64,000 nucleotides of DNA from positions 64,001-128,000 of the forward strand of contig NJBN01000007.1 in NCBI GenBank assembly GCA_005223185.1. Direction: 5' to 3'. This DNA is from a candidate division LCP-89 bacterium B3_LCP (GTDB lineage: Bacteria; Electryoneota; B3-LCP). Numbering within the stretch: the first letter of the stretch is position 1; every line of letters starts with the position of its first letter. Positions 18,780 through 28,051 of the stretch are shown here, piece by piece. Below the pieces are notes generated by a model that searched no databases, had not been told where the DNA came from, and saw nothing but the letters and a program-made list of their open reading frames with translations. Both the position numbers and the translations under genes were made by a program.

Positions 18780-19895
18780 TTATCTTTCAGGAGATGATGT
18801 TTGTGTCAGTGGAGTATCTATTTCAAACATAGTGAATCCTTCTGGATCGCTGGAGACATGAATCTGACTGCCGTGTTCCTGCATAACTTTCTTAACGAAA
18901 GCCATGCCGAAACCGGATTCGTAAGATTGAAGAGAAGCAACAGGTTCAAACATGTTCTTTAGTCGCACCGCGTCCAGACCACGACCATGATAGGATAAAA
19001 TCAGAACCACGTTATCGGCGTTCAGCTTTGTGGATGCAGAAATATTTCCATCGTCCAGGACTTCATTTTTACAGTGTTCCACTATTATCTGTAAAGCACG
19101 CAGGAATCTGGATGAATCGATCCTAACTTTGGGCAGGGATTGGTCGAATGAACGGACGATATGGTATTTTCTGCTGCGATGAATTTGTTTGGTAGTTACT
19201 GACAGTGCATCATTTAAAAGCTGATTCAGATCAGCAAGTTCGAAGCGCAGTCCCATGGGTCTAGTATAATCAGCAATTTCACGGAATAGAAGGTCCAGTC
19301 GATTCACCGCTAACAGTATATCATCATAGACGTTCTTTTGTGTTTCTGTTTCCGAAGCGGTCATCTGCAGGTATTGAACGTTAGTGCTGATACCGGTTAA
19401 AGGATTGCGCACTTCGTGCCCTAATGCTGATATGAAATCACAGATATTTCCGAGAGAGTATTCTGGTAATGGATCAACCGGTTTTTCAGCTCCGGAATTT
19501 CGATCTAACGCAACTTTGATTGTGGAATTTAAGGTGAGTCCTCTAATCCATGCAGCCAAACAGTCACCTCCCGATGAGAGGGAATACGTTTCACCTGGAC
19601 TCAATGAGATAGCTTTCGCCACCGGATTAGATTCCGATTTCGAATCAGCGATGTGCAGAATAGGTATATCGGTAGTTTTCAACTGTGAATATAGATGTTC
19701 GCTAATGTTCGCTACTTCAGGGTATTCAACAGCCAAATTTGCTATGATTAAATCAAAGTCCCCGTTGTTGACTAAATGAGCTGCTTGTTGAAGATCTTCC
19801 ACCTGAATAATTTCAGAATCAGCAATATGTTCGTTGATCCACGATATGTGAAGGGGTTGTTCCTGGGAAAAATTAATCAGCAGGATAGATTTCAT
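18780..19895 (-). CDS. Histidine kinase-like partner with degenerate receiver and ATP-binding sites
   Basis: 371 residues. The N-terminal region (1-115) is receiver-like, but the expected phosphoacceptor position reads LIIANLAV (Asn instead of Asp). The H box ISALGHEVRNPLTGIS with His160 is good. In the ATP-binding part the N box (IIVEHCKNEV) lacks the usual Asn arrangement and the G1 box reads SYHGRGL, without the Asp of DxGxG; the G2-like GFGMAFV is retained. It could be a poor kinase, a phosphatase or a phosphotransfer scaffold for the adjacent NtrC-type regulator. No membrane segment is seen. Confidence 0.8.
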   Translation of the reverse strand: MKSILLINFSQEQPLHISWINEHIADSEIIQVEDLQQAAHLVNNGDFDLIIANLAVEYPEVANISEHLYSQLKTTDIPILHIADSKSESNPVAKAISLSPGETYSLSSGGDCLAAWIRGLTLNSTIKVALDRNSGAEKPVDPLPEYSLGNICDFISALGHEVRNPLTGISTNVQYLQMTASETETQKNVYDDILLAVNRLDLLFREIADYTRPMGLRFELADLNQLLNDALSVTTKQIHRSRKYHIVRSFDQSLPKVRIDSSRFLRALQIIVEHCKNEVLDDGNISASTKLNADNVVLILSYHGRGLDAVRLKNMFEPVASLQSYESGFGMAFVKKVMQEHGSQIHVSSDPEGFTMFEIDTPLTQTSSPER

Positions 19896-20125
19896 CGGTT
19901 TGCTTAAGGAAATGACTGGTTTGCAGTGACGATTATGAATTGATCAATATATACTAAAATCGGCTAAATTTCGCCAGTTGCGATAAAGATAAGGAAAAAG
20001 GTGCGCATTGTCAAGTGAAATGTCGGCATGCGTCTTAAAAATATTCTCAAAAACAGATGGAAATTCTACACTGATTCTGCGTACATTTCAAATACTGATT
20101 CACAATAAAATATCCTAAAGAACAG

Positions 20126-21067
20126 ATGACTAATAAAGAAAAAAGACAGAAGAAGGTTGCCTTAGGCATTGACTTGGGGGGAACCTTCATCAAATCGGCG
20201 ATTGTCGATGAAACTGGTGAAATCCTAAGCGAGATGCAGGTGAGAACTCCCCCAGGCAGGGACGTACATGATATCGTCGGAGAGATAGTCAAGTTAATAG
20301 GACACCACCAGGACAGGCATCCTGAAATCGAAGGAATAGGCGTGGGATCACCCGGATTAGTGGATGAAACTCAAGCGATAATCCGCCTATCGCCAAACTT
20401 CCCTGACTGGAATGACGTTCATCTTAGAAGTTTGATTGCCAAGGGGACGTCTCTTCCGGTCTTCCTGGAGAATGACGTCAACTGTTTCGTTTTAGCTGAA
20501 CAACGCTGGGGAGCGGGGCGGAAGTTCCAAAATGTCTTAGGGTTGGCGTTAGGCACAGGAATTGGAGGGGGCATAGTAATTGACAACAAATTATACCGGG
20601 GATGCAGCGGTGCAGCGGGTGAACTCGGACACATAAGCGTCGATCTCTGGGGGCCGAAGTGCAATTGCGGCAATCGAGGCTGTGTGGAGCGATACTTAGG
20701 GAGACAGTGGTTCATCCAAGCAGCACGGGACATACTGGATAATGAAGAGATAAAGACGCCCAAACAGGTCAGCGAACTGGCAGATAGTGGCGACCAAACC
20801 GCAATCAAATTCTTAGAAGACCGGGGATTTATACTGGGCGTTGCCTGTACTTCTCTGATTCATATTTTCGATCCTCAATCGATAGTGATAGGGGGAGGTA
20901 TCGCCCAGTGCGGTGAACCGCTCTTTCGAGGGATACGGAAGTGCATCGAAAAAAGAGCATACGCTATACTGGCTGAAAAGGTGAAGATCCTGCCAGCAGA
21001 ACTGGGTACCAATGCGGGCGCTATGGGTGCGGCTGCAGTTGCTTTTGAGATGGGTAATATTTCATGA
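20126..21067 (+). CDS. ROK-family sugar kinase (glucokinase-like)
   Basis: 313 residues. Phosphate-1 motif LGIDLGGTFIKSAIVDETG at the N-terminus, sugar-binding and catalytic region with ENDVNCFVLAEQRWGAG, phosphate-2 GTGIGGGIV, ELGHISV, and the ROK zinc signature CNCGNRGCVERYLG. The retained catalytic Asp (ENDVN) indicates an active kinase rather than a ROK repressor, and there is no helix-turn-helix. Its stop overlaps the GH57 start by 4 bp, so glucose released from glucan could be phosphorylated directly. Substrate specificity is inferred. Confidence 0.92.
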   Translation: MTNKEKRQKKVALGIDLGGTFIKSAIVDETGEILSEMQVRTPPGRDVHDIVGEIVKLIGHHQDRHPEIEGIGVGSPGLVDETQAIIRLSPNFPDWNDVHLRSLIAKGTSLPVFLENDVNCFVLAEQRWGAGRKFQNVLGLALGTGIGGGIVIDNKLYRGCSGAAGELGHISVDLWGPKCNCGNRGCVERYLGRQWFIQAARDILDNEEIKTPKQVSELADSGDQTAIKFLEDRGFILGVACTSLIHIFDPQSIVIGGGIAQCGEPLFRGIRKCIEKRAYAILAEKVKILPAELGTNAGAMGAAAVAFEMGNIS

Positions 21068-23208
21068 AATCAATTAACTTTATCTTAGGTGTGCACAACC
21101 ACCAGCCGGTGGGTAATTTCGACTTCGTTTTCGAGGAGGCTTATCTTAAGTCATATCTACCCTTCTTAGATGTGTTGGAAGAACACCCTTCCCTTAAACT
21201 GATGTATCACACAACCGGTCCTTTATGGGACTGGCTGGAATCAACTCACCCGGATTTCATCGACAGGATCAAGAAGTTAGCTAAAGATGGACAGATCGAA
21301 CTGATGACTGGTGGATACTACGAACCTATCCTGGCAGTTCTACCCGACCTGGACAAAGCGGGCCAGATTGACATGATGAGCCAGTACATCGAAAAACGTT
21401 TGGATGTGAATCCGAAAGGTCTCTGGTTAGCTGAGAGGATATGGGAGCCGCATTTAGCCAAATCGCTGGCGGAATGCGGGGTTGAATTTATAACACTGGA
21501 TGACTACCATTTTCTGTCCGCAGGAAAAAGAAGCGAAGACCTGACCGGTTACTACTTAACCGAAGAACAGGGAAATTCTCTGGCTATTTTTCCCATCGAC
21601 ATGCAATTGCGCTACCTGCTTCCATTTTCAAAGGCTGAAGAAGCTATCGCACATCTGAAGAACGAAACAGATGAATCGGGCAATAAACTACTGGTCATGT
21701 GCGATGATGGCGAGAAGTTCGGTATGTGGCCGGGCACCTACGATTGGGTGTATGAAAAGGGTTGGTTATCTAAATTCTTCACCCTGCTTGAAGATGCCAT
21801 CAGCGCTGGATGGCTGAAGATGACGACCTGCAGCGATTTCAAAGCAGACAATCCTCCTCAAGGGCGCATTTACCTGCCCTGCGCCAGTTATTTTGAGATG
21901 AGCGAATGGTCGCTTCCTGCACAGAGTAGCGCTCAATTCACGCGAATCGTTCATCAATTCAAGGATGAAGGGCGAATGGATGAAATGAGCCCCTATTTAA
22001 AGGGAGGTTTTTGGCGCAATTTCTTAGGCAAATACGAAGAATCCAACCGGATGCACAGAAAAGCGTTGTGGATTTCGACCAAAATAGCTGAATTATCAGC
22101 AAAGCGAGGTAAACAGAAAGCTGGCAGAAAGAAAAAGCTCGAAGAAGCGAAGAGGCATCTATATCGCGCTCAGTGCAACTGTGCCTACTGGCACGGCGTC
22201 TTCGGAGGTTTATACCTGCCTCATCTCAGGCATGCAGTTTACGCCAACTTAATCGGTGCTGAAACCATCTGCGATCAGTTAACATACGGCAATGATGAGT
22301 TCGTGGAAATTAACGGTTCTGATTTCGATGGAGATGGCACTCTTGAGATAATGCTAAAGAACAAGCGTATCGGGATGTTGATTTCACCTGCTAAAGGTGG
22401 CGCTATATACAGCCTTGATTACTTCCCCGCGAGATATAACTTACTGAATACGCTTCACAGGCAACCGGAAGGATACCACGAACAAGTGGTCGATGCTGGA
22501 AATGAAATAGAAGAGGGAGCCTCAATTCACGACCAGGTTCGCAGTAAGGAAGATGGATTGGAGCGATTTCTGATTTACGACAAGCACCTGCGGGATAGTC
22601 TGATAGACCATTTTCTATCGGAAAATGAATCACCGGATTCTCTTAAAGAGGGTACTTATCATGAACTGGGCAGTTTTGTGAACAGCCAATACAATGCTCA
22701 AACAGAGCCGGTTGGTGAGGCGCAGCGTATTATACTCACACGGGAAGATAGAGTGGTGGATAACTTAGTGGAAGTTCAGAAAACAATCAGCTTTACCGAT
22801 GATGGCAGTGGGCTTCTCTTAGGTTACCGCATAAGTAACAACAGTGATTTCCCCTTAAATATCATATTTACACCTGAATTTAACTTTGCGATGTTAGCAG
22901 GGGACTCTCCTGACCGCTACTATCTTGGGGGTATTAAAGATAAGAAACTGCCACTAAAAACCACTGGCATTACATCAAAGACATCCCGTTTCTCGCTTTT
23001 TAATGAAGCTGATAAATTTTCCATCAATTTCAACTTCAACAGCCCCACTGAAGTGTGGCGCTATCCGGTGGAGACGGTTTCTCAGTCGGAAGGAGGTTTT
23101 GAGAGGGTTTACCAGTCTTCGTGTGTGCTTCCCGTATTCAGGTTGGATGTTCCCAAAAGAGGTAAATTCGAGACTGAGTTCAAGTTAATTATAGAGGCGC
23201 TGGATTAA
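21064..23208 (+). CDS. GH57 alpha-amylase / 4-alpha-glucanotransferase
   Basis: 714 residues, matching family GH57 4-alpha-glucanotransferases of Thermococcus type. Conserved motifs: GVHNHQPVGNFD (start), GGYYEP, WLAERIWEP with nucleophile Glu124, and CDDGEKFGMWPGTYDW with acid/base Asp214. The C-terminal half matches the DUF1925/DUF1926 beta domains. No signal peptide, so cytoplasmic; it would rearrange or trim glycogen/maltodextrin. Translationally coupled to the ROK kinase (ATGA overlap). Confidence 0.92.
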   Translation: MKSINFILGVHNHQPVGNFDFVFEEAYLKSYLPFLDVLEEHPSLKLMYHTTGPLWDWLESTHPDFIDRIKKLAKDGQIELMTGGYYEPILAVLPDLDKAGQIDMMSQYIEKRLDVNPKGLWLAERIWEPHLAKSLAECGVEFITLDDYHFLSAGKRSEDLTGYYLTEEQGNSLAIFPIDMQLRYLLPFSKAEEAIAHLKNETDESGNKLLVMCDDGEKFGMWPGTYDWVYEKGWLSKFFTLLEDAISAGWLKMTTCSDFKADNPPQGRIYLPCASYFEMSEWSLPAQSSAQFTRIVHQFKDEGRMDEMSPYLKGGFWRNFLGKYEESNRMHRKALWISTKIAELSAKRGKQKAGRKKKLEEAKRHLYRAQCNCAYWHGVFGGLYLPHLRHAVYANLIGAETICDQLTYGNDEFVEINGSDFDGDGTLEIMLKNKRIGMLISPAKGGAIYSLDYFPARYNLLNTLHRQPEGYHEQVVDAGNEIEEGASIHDQVRSKEDGLERFLIYDKHLRDSLIDHFLSENESPDSLKEGTYHELGSFVNSQYNAQTEPVGEAQRIILTREDRVVDNLVEVQKTISFTDDGSGLLLGYRISNNSDFPLNIIFTPEFNFAMLAGDSPDRYYLGGIKDKKLPLKTTGITSKTSRFSLFNEADKFSINFNFNSPTEVWRYPVETVSQSEGGFERVYQSSCVLPVFRLDVPKRGKFETEFKLIIEALD

Positions 23209-23274
23209 CGGCTTTTAGCAGAATAAGCTAACAATGTCTTCCCAGACCCCAAGGGAATCAGCCAGAGGCGGGGA

Positions 23275-23313
23275 GCTTGTCAGTCGATTGACTGATGACC
23301 TGACGCTTTTTTA
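23275..23313 (+). terminator. Probable terminator after the GH57 gene
   Basis: TCAGTC/GACTGA stem nested in a GTCAG...CTGAC pair, followed by GCTTTTTT. It shares CCTGACGCTTTTTT with the pilus-cluster terminator. The stem is less regular, hence moderate confidence. Confidence 0.45.
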
Positions 23314-23515
23314 ATCCCCGAAGGGGATAAATCATAGTAGCCGCAGGTGAAACCTGCGGGAATATACAATCACAATAATCTTCGCAACCCGGAAAGGGTT
23401 GAATATCTTACCGTATTTTGTTTGACCCTTTCAGGGTCATATGAATGCTCAATAAACACTTGTGCCGCAGGCTGTGCCTGCGGTTACTATTGTTACGCCC
23501 CTACGGGGCTGAAAA
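23313..23515. repeat. Array of short palindromes between GH57 and PLD genes
   Basis: At least six different small stem-loops in 200 bp: AATCCCCGAAGGGGATAAAT (about 23313), CCGCAGGTGAAACCTGCGG (about 23342), CAACCCGGAAAGGGTTGAA (about 23386), TGACCCTTTCAGGGTCA (about 23422), GCCGCAGGCTGTGCCTGCGG (about 23464) and CCCCTACGGGGCTGAAA (about 23499). The loops and flanks differ, so this is not a CRISPR array. Confidence 0.7.
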
Positions 23516-23563
23516 TCGACTGCCAGGATATCACCGCTTCGCTAAGGACCTGACTCTATCCCC

Positions 23564-24781
23564 TTATTGCATAGAAACATTGCATCCCAAAAACCTAAGA
23601 CCAGCATTGGAATTGCTATTCCTTATTGGGTATTCTTCTGGATAATAAAATCCAATAAGTTCCTGAATACTTGAAGTTCCAAAGTATCTCAGGGAAAGGT
23701 CGCATTCAATCATCCGATCAATTAAGCCCTCGTTTCCATGAAGTAAAAACTCCCAAGCAGCTTTTATGTTGCTGAGATCATTATTTCTGGGATTTAAAAA
23801 CCTAGCCTTATTTAAGTTAAAAGATTTCATACAGTTTAGTTGATTTATAACTTCTCTAACGCTCGATCGCGTCAAATGTTTGATATTCTTAGGATTTAAA
23901 ATTTTACGGATACGTTTTGATGCTAACATACGAAATGATATGTCGTTTCCCCTACCTACACTGTCTGAAAATTTTGGCACGTATTTCTTGATCTCCCTAT
24001 TTTTATCTTCTTCACCTAGCACTCTAGGTTTTAACAGAGGAACGCCTTTATTTTTTCCATACTTTCTTGATGGTTTAGTATCATAATGATACAAATAATC
24101 AAGAAACGCATCGAATTCAAGGTACAAAGGCATATTAGGGTCTAACCTCTGTTCTTTTAAATAGGTCTTTGCCAGATGTTGATATTTATGAAGAAATATT
24201 TTATAATCCCTAAATTTGTATGATGAAACCTGTCTACTTGAAAATCTGCTTGGTACAGGAGGTAATTCCCACAACTTCGGAAGTCCCTTTCCTTCTCTAT
24301 CTTCATGGCTCTCTCTATTGTCTTTTTGTTTCGATAGTCTTTCCATCCGATCTTGAGGAATCAGGGCTGCCTTCGTTGTCCACCACCTATTGTATAGATC
24401 AATTATTTCATTAACTTCATTCGAACTTAGTAAAACTGCCGTTTCATATCGTCTTGAAAATGCTGTGCCTGTCAAATTTGCTGAAGTTATAATAGATTTA
24501 TTATCAATAATATAAATCTTTGCATGGAGTCCTCTGAGACTTTTTATTGTTCCTCTTACATTAAACCTCTCAATTGTGTCATAGCAAAAACTAGTAAGTA
24601 CCTCAATGTCGGTTATCAACCGTACATCTACTTTTGATCTGACTAGAAGAACATCCCCAAGAATGCAACATATATTTCTCAAAGTTCCAATATAAGGGGA
24701 TGCGACCCAAATTCTTTGCTTTGCATTATCAGACAGTTCACGTAGAGTGTCAACAAGCTTTTTTCCTGTTATGACCTTCAT
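23564..24781 (-). CDS. Phospholipase D-like domain protein of unknown role
   Basis: 405 residues. The N-terminal PLD-like domain (about 1-135) has one HKD signature, LHAKIYIIDNKSIITSANLT with His86, Lys88 and Asp93 followed by Ser100/Asn102, and a downstream Glu113. With one HKD per chain the enzyme would dimerise, as nuclease-type members (Nuc, BfiI) do. The C-terminal 270 residues are Lys/Arg-rich and not recognised. No signal peptide, so a cytoplasmic nuclease is more likely than a lipase. The gene is visibly more A+T-rich than its neighbours, suggesting transfer. Isolated between repeat-rich gaps. Confidence 0.7.
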   Translation of the reverse strand: MKVITGKKLVDTLRELSDNAKQRIWVASPYIGTLRNICCILGDVLLVRSKVDVRLITDIEVLTSFCYDTIERFNVRGTIKSLRGLHAKIYIIDNKSIITSANLTGTAFSRRYETAVLLSSNEVNEIIDLYNRWWTTKAALIPQDRMERLSKQKDNRESHEDREGKGLPKLWELPPVPSRFSSRQVSSYKFRDYKIFLHKYQHLAKTYLKEQRLDPNMPLYLEFDAFLDYLYHYDTKPSRKYGKNKGVPLLKPRVLGEEDKNREIKKYVPKFSDSVGRGNDISFRMLASKRIRKILNPKNIKHLTRSSVREVINQLNCMKSFNLNKARFLNPRNNDLSNIKAAWEFLLHGNEGLIDRMIECDLSLRYFGTSSIQELIGFYYPEEYPIRNSNSNAGLRFLGCNVSMQ

Positions 24782-25060
24782 TGTATACTCCTATAGTTTA
24801 ATGGGTGTTTATCAGAATCGCTGATTGCCGCTGATTATTGGATGACACAGATTTTATCAACGAAATCCCATAATCTGTGAGAATCTGTGATTCGGATGAT
24901 TTAACTAGATTATACACCTATATTTGACGGGGGCACCCTGGGCATGGCTTCGCCACAAGCCCCCGTGCTACCTATTGTCGGTCGTTTGCTGTCAAGATAA
25001 GCAGGAATGTCTGTCCTCCTCGTGTAAATTCATTCATAATTAATAATTTATAATTCATAC
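24782..25060. other. 279-bp gap with inverted repeat
   Basis: Holds a dispersed AATCTGTG-type phrase (near 24865-24895) and a G/C-rich inverted repeat ACGGGGGC (about 24928) / GCCCCCGT (about 24960). No gene seen. Confidence 0.5.
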
Positions 25061-26452
25061 TTACACCTCCCCCCACGCTTGCCGCTTGACAAACTTGCCA
25101 TACCCGGGATTCCCCACAAACTGTCCATCCTTAACGACAACCTTCCCTCTACTTAAGGTGGTTTCAGGAAAACCTGCCATTTCCATTCCCTGGAAGGGAG
25201 ACCAGTCGCAGTTGGTAGCAAGTTCCTGCCAGTCAATCTTTTTCTTCTCTTTAGGATCTATGATAATGATATCAGCGTCGCTGCCGATTGCCAGGGTGCC
25301 CTTTTGGGGATACATGCCCATCAGCTTTGCAGGATTAGTGCTGATGAGGGACACAAAATGGTTGACACTGAAGCGGTTCTCAAGCACACCCTCCGTGTAA
25401 ACCGAAGGCAGCAGTGTTTCCACTCCAGGAAGCCCGAAGGGAATTTTGGTGAAATCGCCTTCCCACATTGCCTTCTGTTTGGTATCGAAGGTGCAGGTGT
25501 CAGTAGCAACGATTGATAATTCACCATCTTCAAGCGCGCGCCAGAGTCTCTGGCTGTCCTGAGGTTTCTTGATCTGTGGACAGGTGGCGTAGAGATGCCC
25601 TTTTTCAGGGTCTTTGAATACTTCGTCATCCAAGAGCAGGTACTGCGGGCAGGTTTCCGCATAAACGTCGATTCCTTTGATGCGGGCTTCCCAGATTAAA
25701 TCCGCTGCTTCACCGGTGGACATGTGCACGATATAGAGCCGTCCCTGGGTAACTTCTGCCCATTTTATGGCGCGCTGCACGGCTTCCTCTTCGACGAAGT
25801 TGGGACGCGATAGCACGTGCGCATAGGCGCCGTATTTTTCCTTTTCAGGGAAGTATTTGTCAATCAGCAGAGACATCACCTTTTGGCTCTCAGCGTGAAC
25901 GCAGATTCTGGCGCCGTTTTCCGCAGTAGCGGATAGAGCGCTGAAGAGAGCCGCGTCATCTGACTGCCAACCTTCCTTCTCATAGATCATGAACATCTTG
26001 AAGGTGGGGATGCCGAATTCGATGACCTGGTCCATTTCAGAATGAATCTTTTCATTCCAATTGGTGATGATGGAATGTAGGGCGTAATCCACGCAAACTT
26101 TCGATTCAGCTTCCTGCATGCGAGCTTCAATTCCCGCCATCAATCCTCTTTCGGCGTCCTGTATGGCAAAATCGATCAGAGTGGTGACTCCACCCCGGGC
26201 AGCAGCTTTGGTACCGGTCAGGAAGTCGTCGGAACTGACGGTGCCGCAAAAGGGCAGTTGCAAATGAACGTGGACGTCTATACCTCCCGGTATGACGTAT
26301 TTTCCTGATGCGTCTATCTCCAGACAGGGTGAATCGCTCTTCAGGTCAGTACCGATACAGGTGATAGTTTCGCCGGTAATTCCCACATCGGCTGGGAAGG
26401 TATCAGAAGCGGTTGCTACCGTTCCGTTTTTTATGATGGTATCGAAGGTCAT
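25061..26452 (-). CDS. hydA: Dihydropyrimidinase / D-hydantoinase
   Basis: 463-residue cyclic amidohydrolase that opens 5,6-dihydrouracil or dihydrothymine to the N-carbamoyl amino acid. Metal-binding HxH in GGIDVHVHLQLPF, the Lys of TFKMFMIYEK that becomes carboxylated, His in ICVHAES and YIVHMST, and Asp in VATDTCTFD are all present, as is the C-terminal GKVVVKDGQFVG strand. Cytoplasmic. Last gene of the run 30862-25061, after the aminotransferase and beta-ureidopropionase, which supports the pyrimidine pathway over general hydantoin use. Confidence 0.92.
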   Translation of the reverse strand: MTFDTIIKNGTVATASDTFPADVGITGETITCIGTDLKSDSPCLEIDASGKYVIPGGIDVHVHLQLPFCGTVSSDDFLTGTKAAARGGVTTLIDFAIQDAERGLMAGIEARMQEAESKVCVDYALHSIITNWNEKIHSEMDQVIEFGIPTFKMFMIYEKEGWQSDDAALFSALSATAENGARICVHAESQKVMSLLIDKYFPEKEKYGAYAHVLSRPNFVEEEAVQRAIKWAEVTQGRLYIVHMSTGEAADLIWEARIKGIDVYAETCPQYLLLDDEVFKDPEKGHLYATCPQIKKPQDSQRLWRALEDGELSIVATDTCTFDTKQKAMWEGDFTKIPFGLPGVETLLPSVYTEGVLENRFSVNHFVSLISTNPAKLMGMYPQKGTLAIGSDADIIIIDPKEKKKIDWQELATNCDWSPFQGMEMAGFPETTLSRGKVVVKDGQFVGNPGYGKFVKRQAWGEV

Positions 26453-26530
26453 TTATAGTACTCCTGGCATTTATTATTGACAATCTTCATAAGAATTCAG
26501 TCAGATTCTGGACAAGCCAGAATGACTGAA

Positions 26531-27877
26531 TTAGATATGTTTAAAACAATCCCCCAGCACTTCCAGAATGAAGTCCGCATCGCTTGCGGTAACGCATAGA
26601 GGAGGTTTTATGCGCAGCACGTTACCGTAAAGCCCGCCTTTGCCAATCAAAAGACCGCGATCTTTGGCGAGTTCCAGCACTTCGGAGGCTGCATCTGCTG
26701 CAGGTTCACGGTTCTGGCGCGACTTTACTAATTCGATTCCCAGCATCAAACCCAGACCGCGCACATCACCGATTAGCTGATGTTTTTTCTGTAGCTTCTG
26801 CAATCCATCTCTAAGGTGTGCGCCTATCTGGAGGCTGTTTTCCTGCAGCCCCTGCTCATCTATTTCCTCCAACGTGGCAATTCCCTGCGCCATGGATACC
26901 GGATTACCGCCAAATGTATTGAAGAAGAATCTATCCTTTAATGGAGCGGCAATTTCTGCGTTGGAAGTTACCGCGCCTAACGGAATGCCGTTGCCGATAC
27001 CCTTCGCCATTGTTATGACGTCGGGCACTACGTTCCAGTTTTCTATTCCCCAATAGTTCGATCCTGTGCGACCGAAACCGGTCTGCACCTCATCAGAGAT
27101 GAACAGGCCACCGTATTTCTTGACGATATCATAGATAATCCCAAAATATTCCGGAGGTGGAACCACCGTCCCCCCCACTCCCTGGATCGGTTCAGCGATG
27201 AAGGCTGCTATCTGACCAGAAGTGGTGCTTAAGATGACGTCTTCAACATCGTAGGCACACGCCATTTTACAGGATGGATAGGTGAGTTTTAACGGGCAGC
27301 GGTAACAATAACCGGGCAGCACATGATGAATATTTGGTTGAGCTGGCACCGGGTAACGCCAGGTGGAATGACCGCACAAACTCATGGTGATGCGGGAACC
27401 GCCGTGATAAGCATTGCGCAGCACGAGAATATCCTGGTTGCCAGTCGAGAGGATTGCCGCTAACAACGCCAGGTCATTAGCTTCACTGCCGGAATTGGTG
27501 AAGAAGGTCTGCTTCAATTCGGAGGAAGGCATCTTCTCTGCCAGCATTTTGGCGTAATTTACGATCAGCGGATGCAGATAAATGGTGGTAGTGTGCTGTA
27601 GGAGCTTTGTCTGTTCGATGGTCTTTTCCAGCACTCGAGGGTTGCAATGTCCCACGCTGATGGTAACAATACCAGCGATGGCATCCAAATACTGCTTGCC
27701 CTGATCATCCCAAACGTACTGCATGCGCCCCTGTACTATAGCAATGGGCTTCTTGTAGTACAGCATGTGGTTGGGCATGAGGTATTCCTGACGCATTGCC
27801 AGAATCTCATCTGCAGAAGGACCGGAGTACGGTTCCGGTGGGGGGATGTTGGGGTTGGGGGGTGTGTGTTTGGTCAT
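26531..27877 (-). CDS. Class III aminotransferase (AGXT2-like, beta-alanine/beta-aminoisobutyrate)
   Basis: 448 residues, fold type I PLP enzyme. Visible: FFTNSGSEANDLAL, FIAEPIQGVGGTVVPP, FISDEVQTGFGRTG with the PLP-contacting Asp, and the Schiff-base Lys in ITMAKGIGNGIPLGAV. A Cys-rich insert around 190-210 (CYRCPLKLTYPSCKMAC) is typical of the AGXT2-like subgroup. In this operon it would convert beta-alanine and 3-aminoisobutyrate to malonate semialdehyde and methylmalonate semialdehyde. Amino acceptor (pyruvate or glyoxylate) not determined. Confidence 0.9.
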   Translation of the reverse strand: MTKHTPPNPNIPPPEPYSGPSADEILAMRQEYLMPNHMLYYKKPIAIVQGRMQYVWDDQGKQYLDAIAGIVTISVGHCNPRVLEKTIEQTKLLQHTTTIYLHPLIVNYAKMLAEKMPSSELKQTFFTNSGSEANDLALLAAILSTGNQDILVLRNAYHGGSRITMSLCGHSTWRYPVPAQPNIHHVLPGYCYRCPLKLTYPSCKMACAYDVEDVILSTTSGQIAAFIAEPIQGVGGTVVPPPEYFGIIYDIVKKYGGLFISDEVQTGFGRTGSNYWGIENWNVVPDVITMAKGIGNGIPLGAVTSNAEIAAPLKDRFFFNTFGGNPVSMAQGIATLEEIDEQGLQENSLQIGAHLRDGLQKLQKKHQLIGDVRGLGLMLGIELVKSRQNREPAADAASEVLELAKDRGLLIGKGGLYGNVLRIKPPLCVTASDADFILEVLGDCFKHI

Positions 27878-28051
27878 TGTGAAGCCTGAATGTTAGTGAA
27901 CATTCGGGTCAACACAAGGTTGACCCCTACGCGCTTTCGCTGATATTCATTTGTGAAACTTGTCCGTCCACCGACGGATCAGCGTAATCTGCGTCCCGAG
28001 GGATGGCTACGCCATAATCAGTGGTTCAGGAGCTTTACTGCTGCTTTGCAT

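Noticed and set aside
19896-20125. Sigma54 site before the NtrB-like gene or the ROK gene
   Set aside because: TGGCGAAATTTAGC on the minus strand has nine, not ten, bases between GG and GC.
23313-23515. CRISPR-like array
   Set aside because: The palindromes differ in sequence and spacing; there is no repeated unit with unique spacers and no cas gene nearby.
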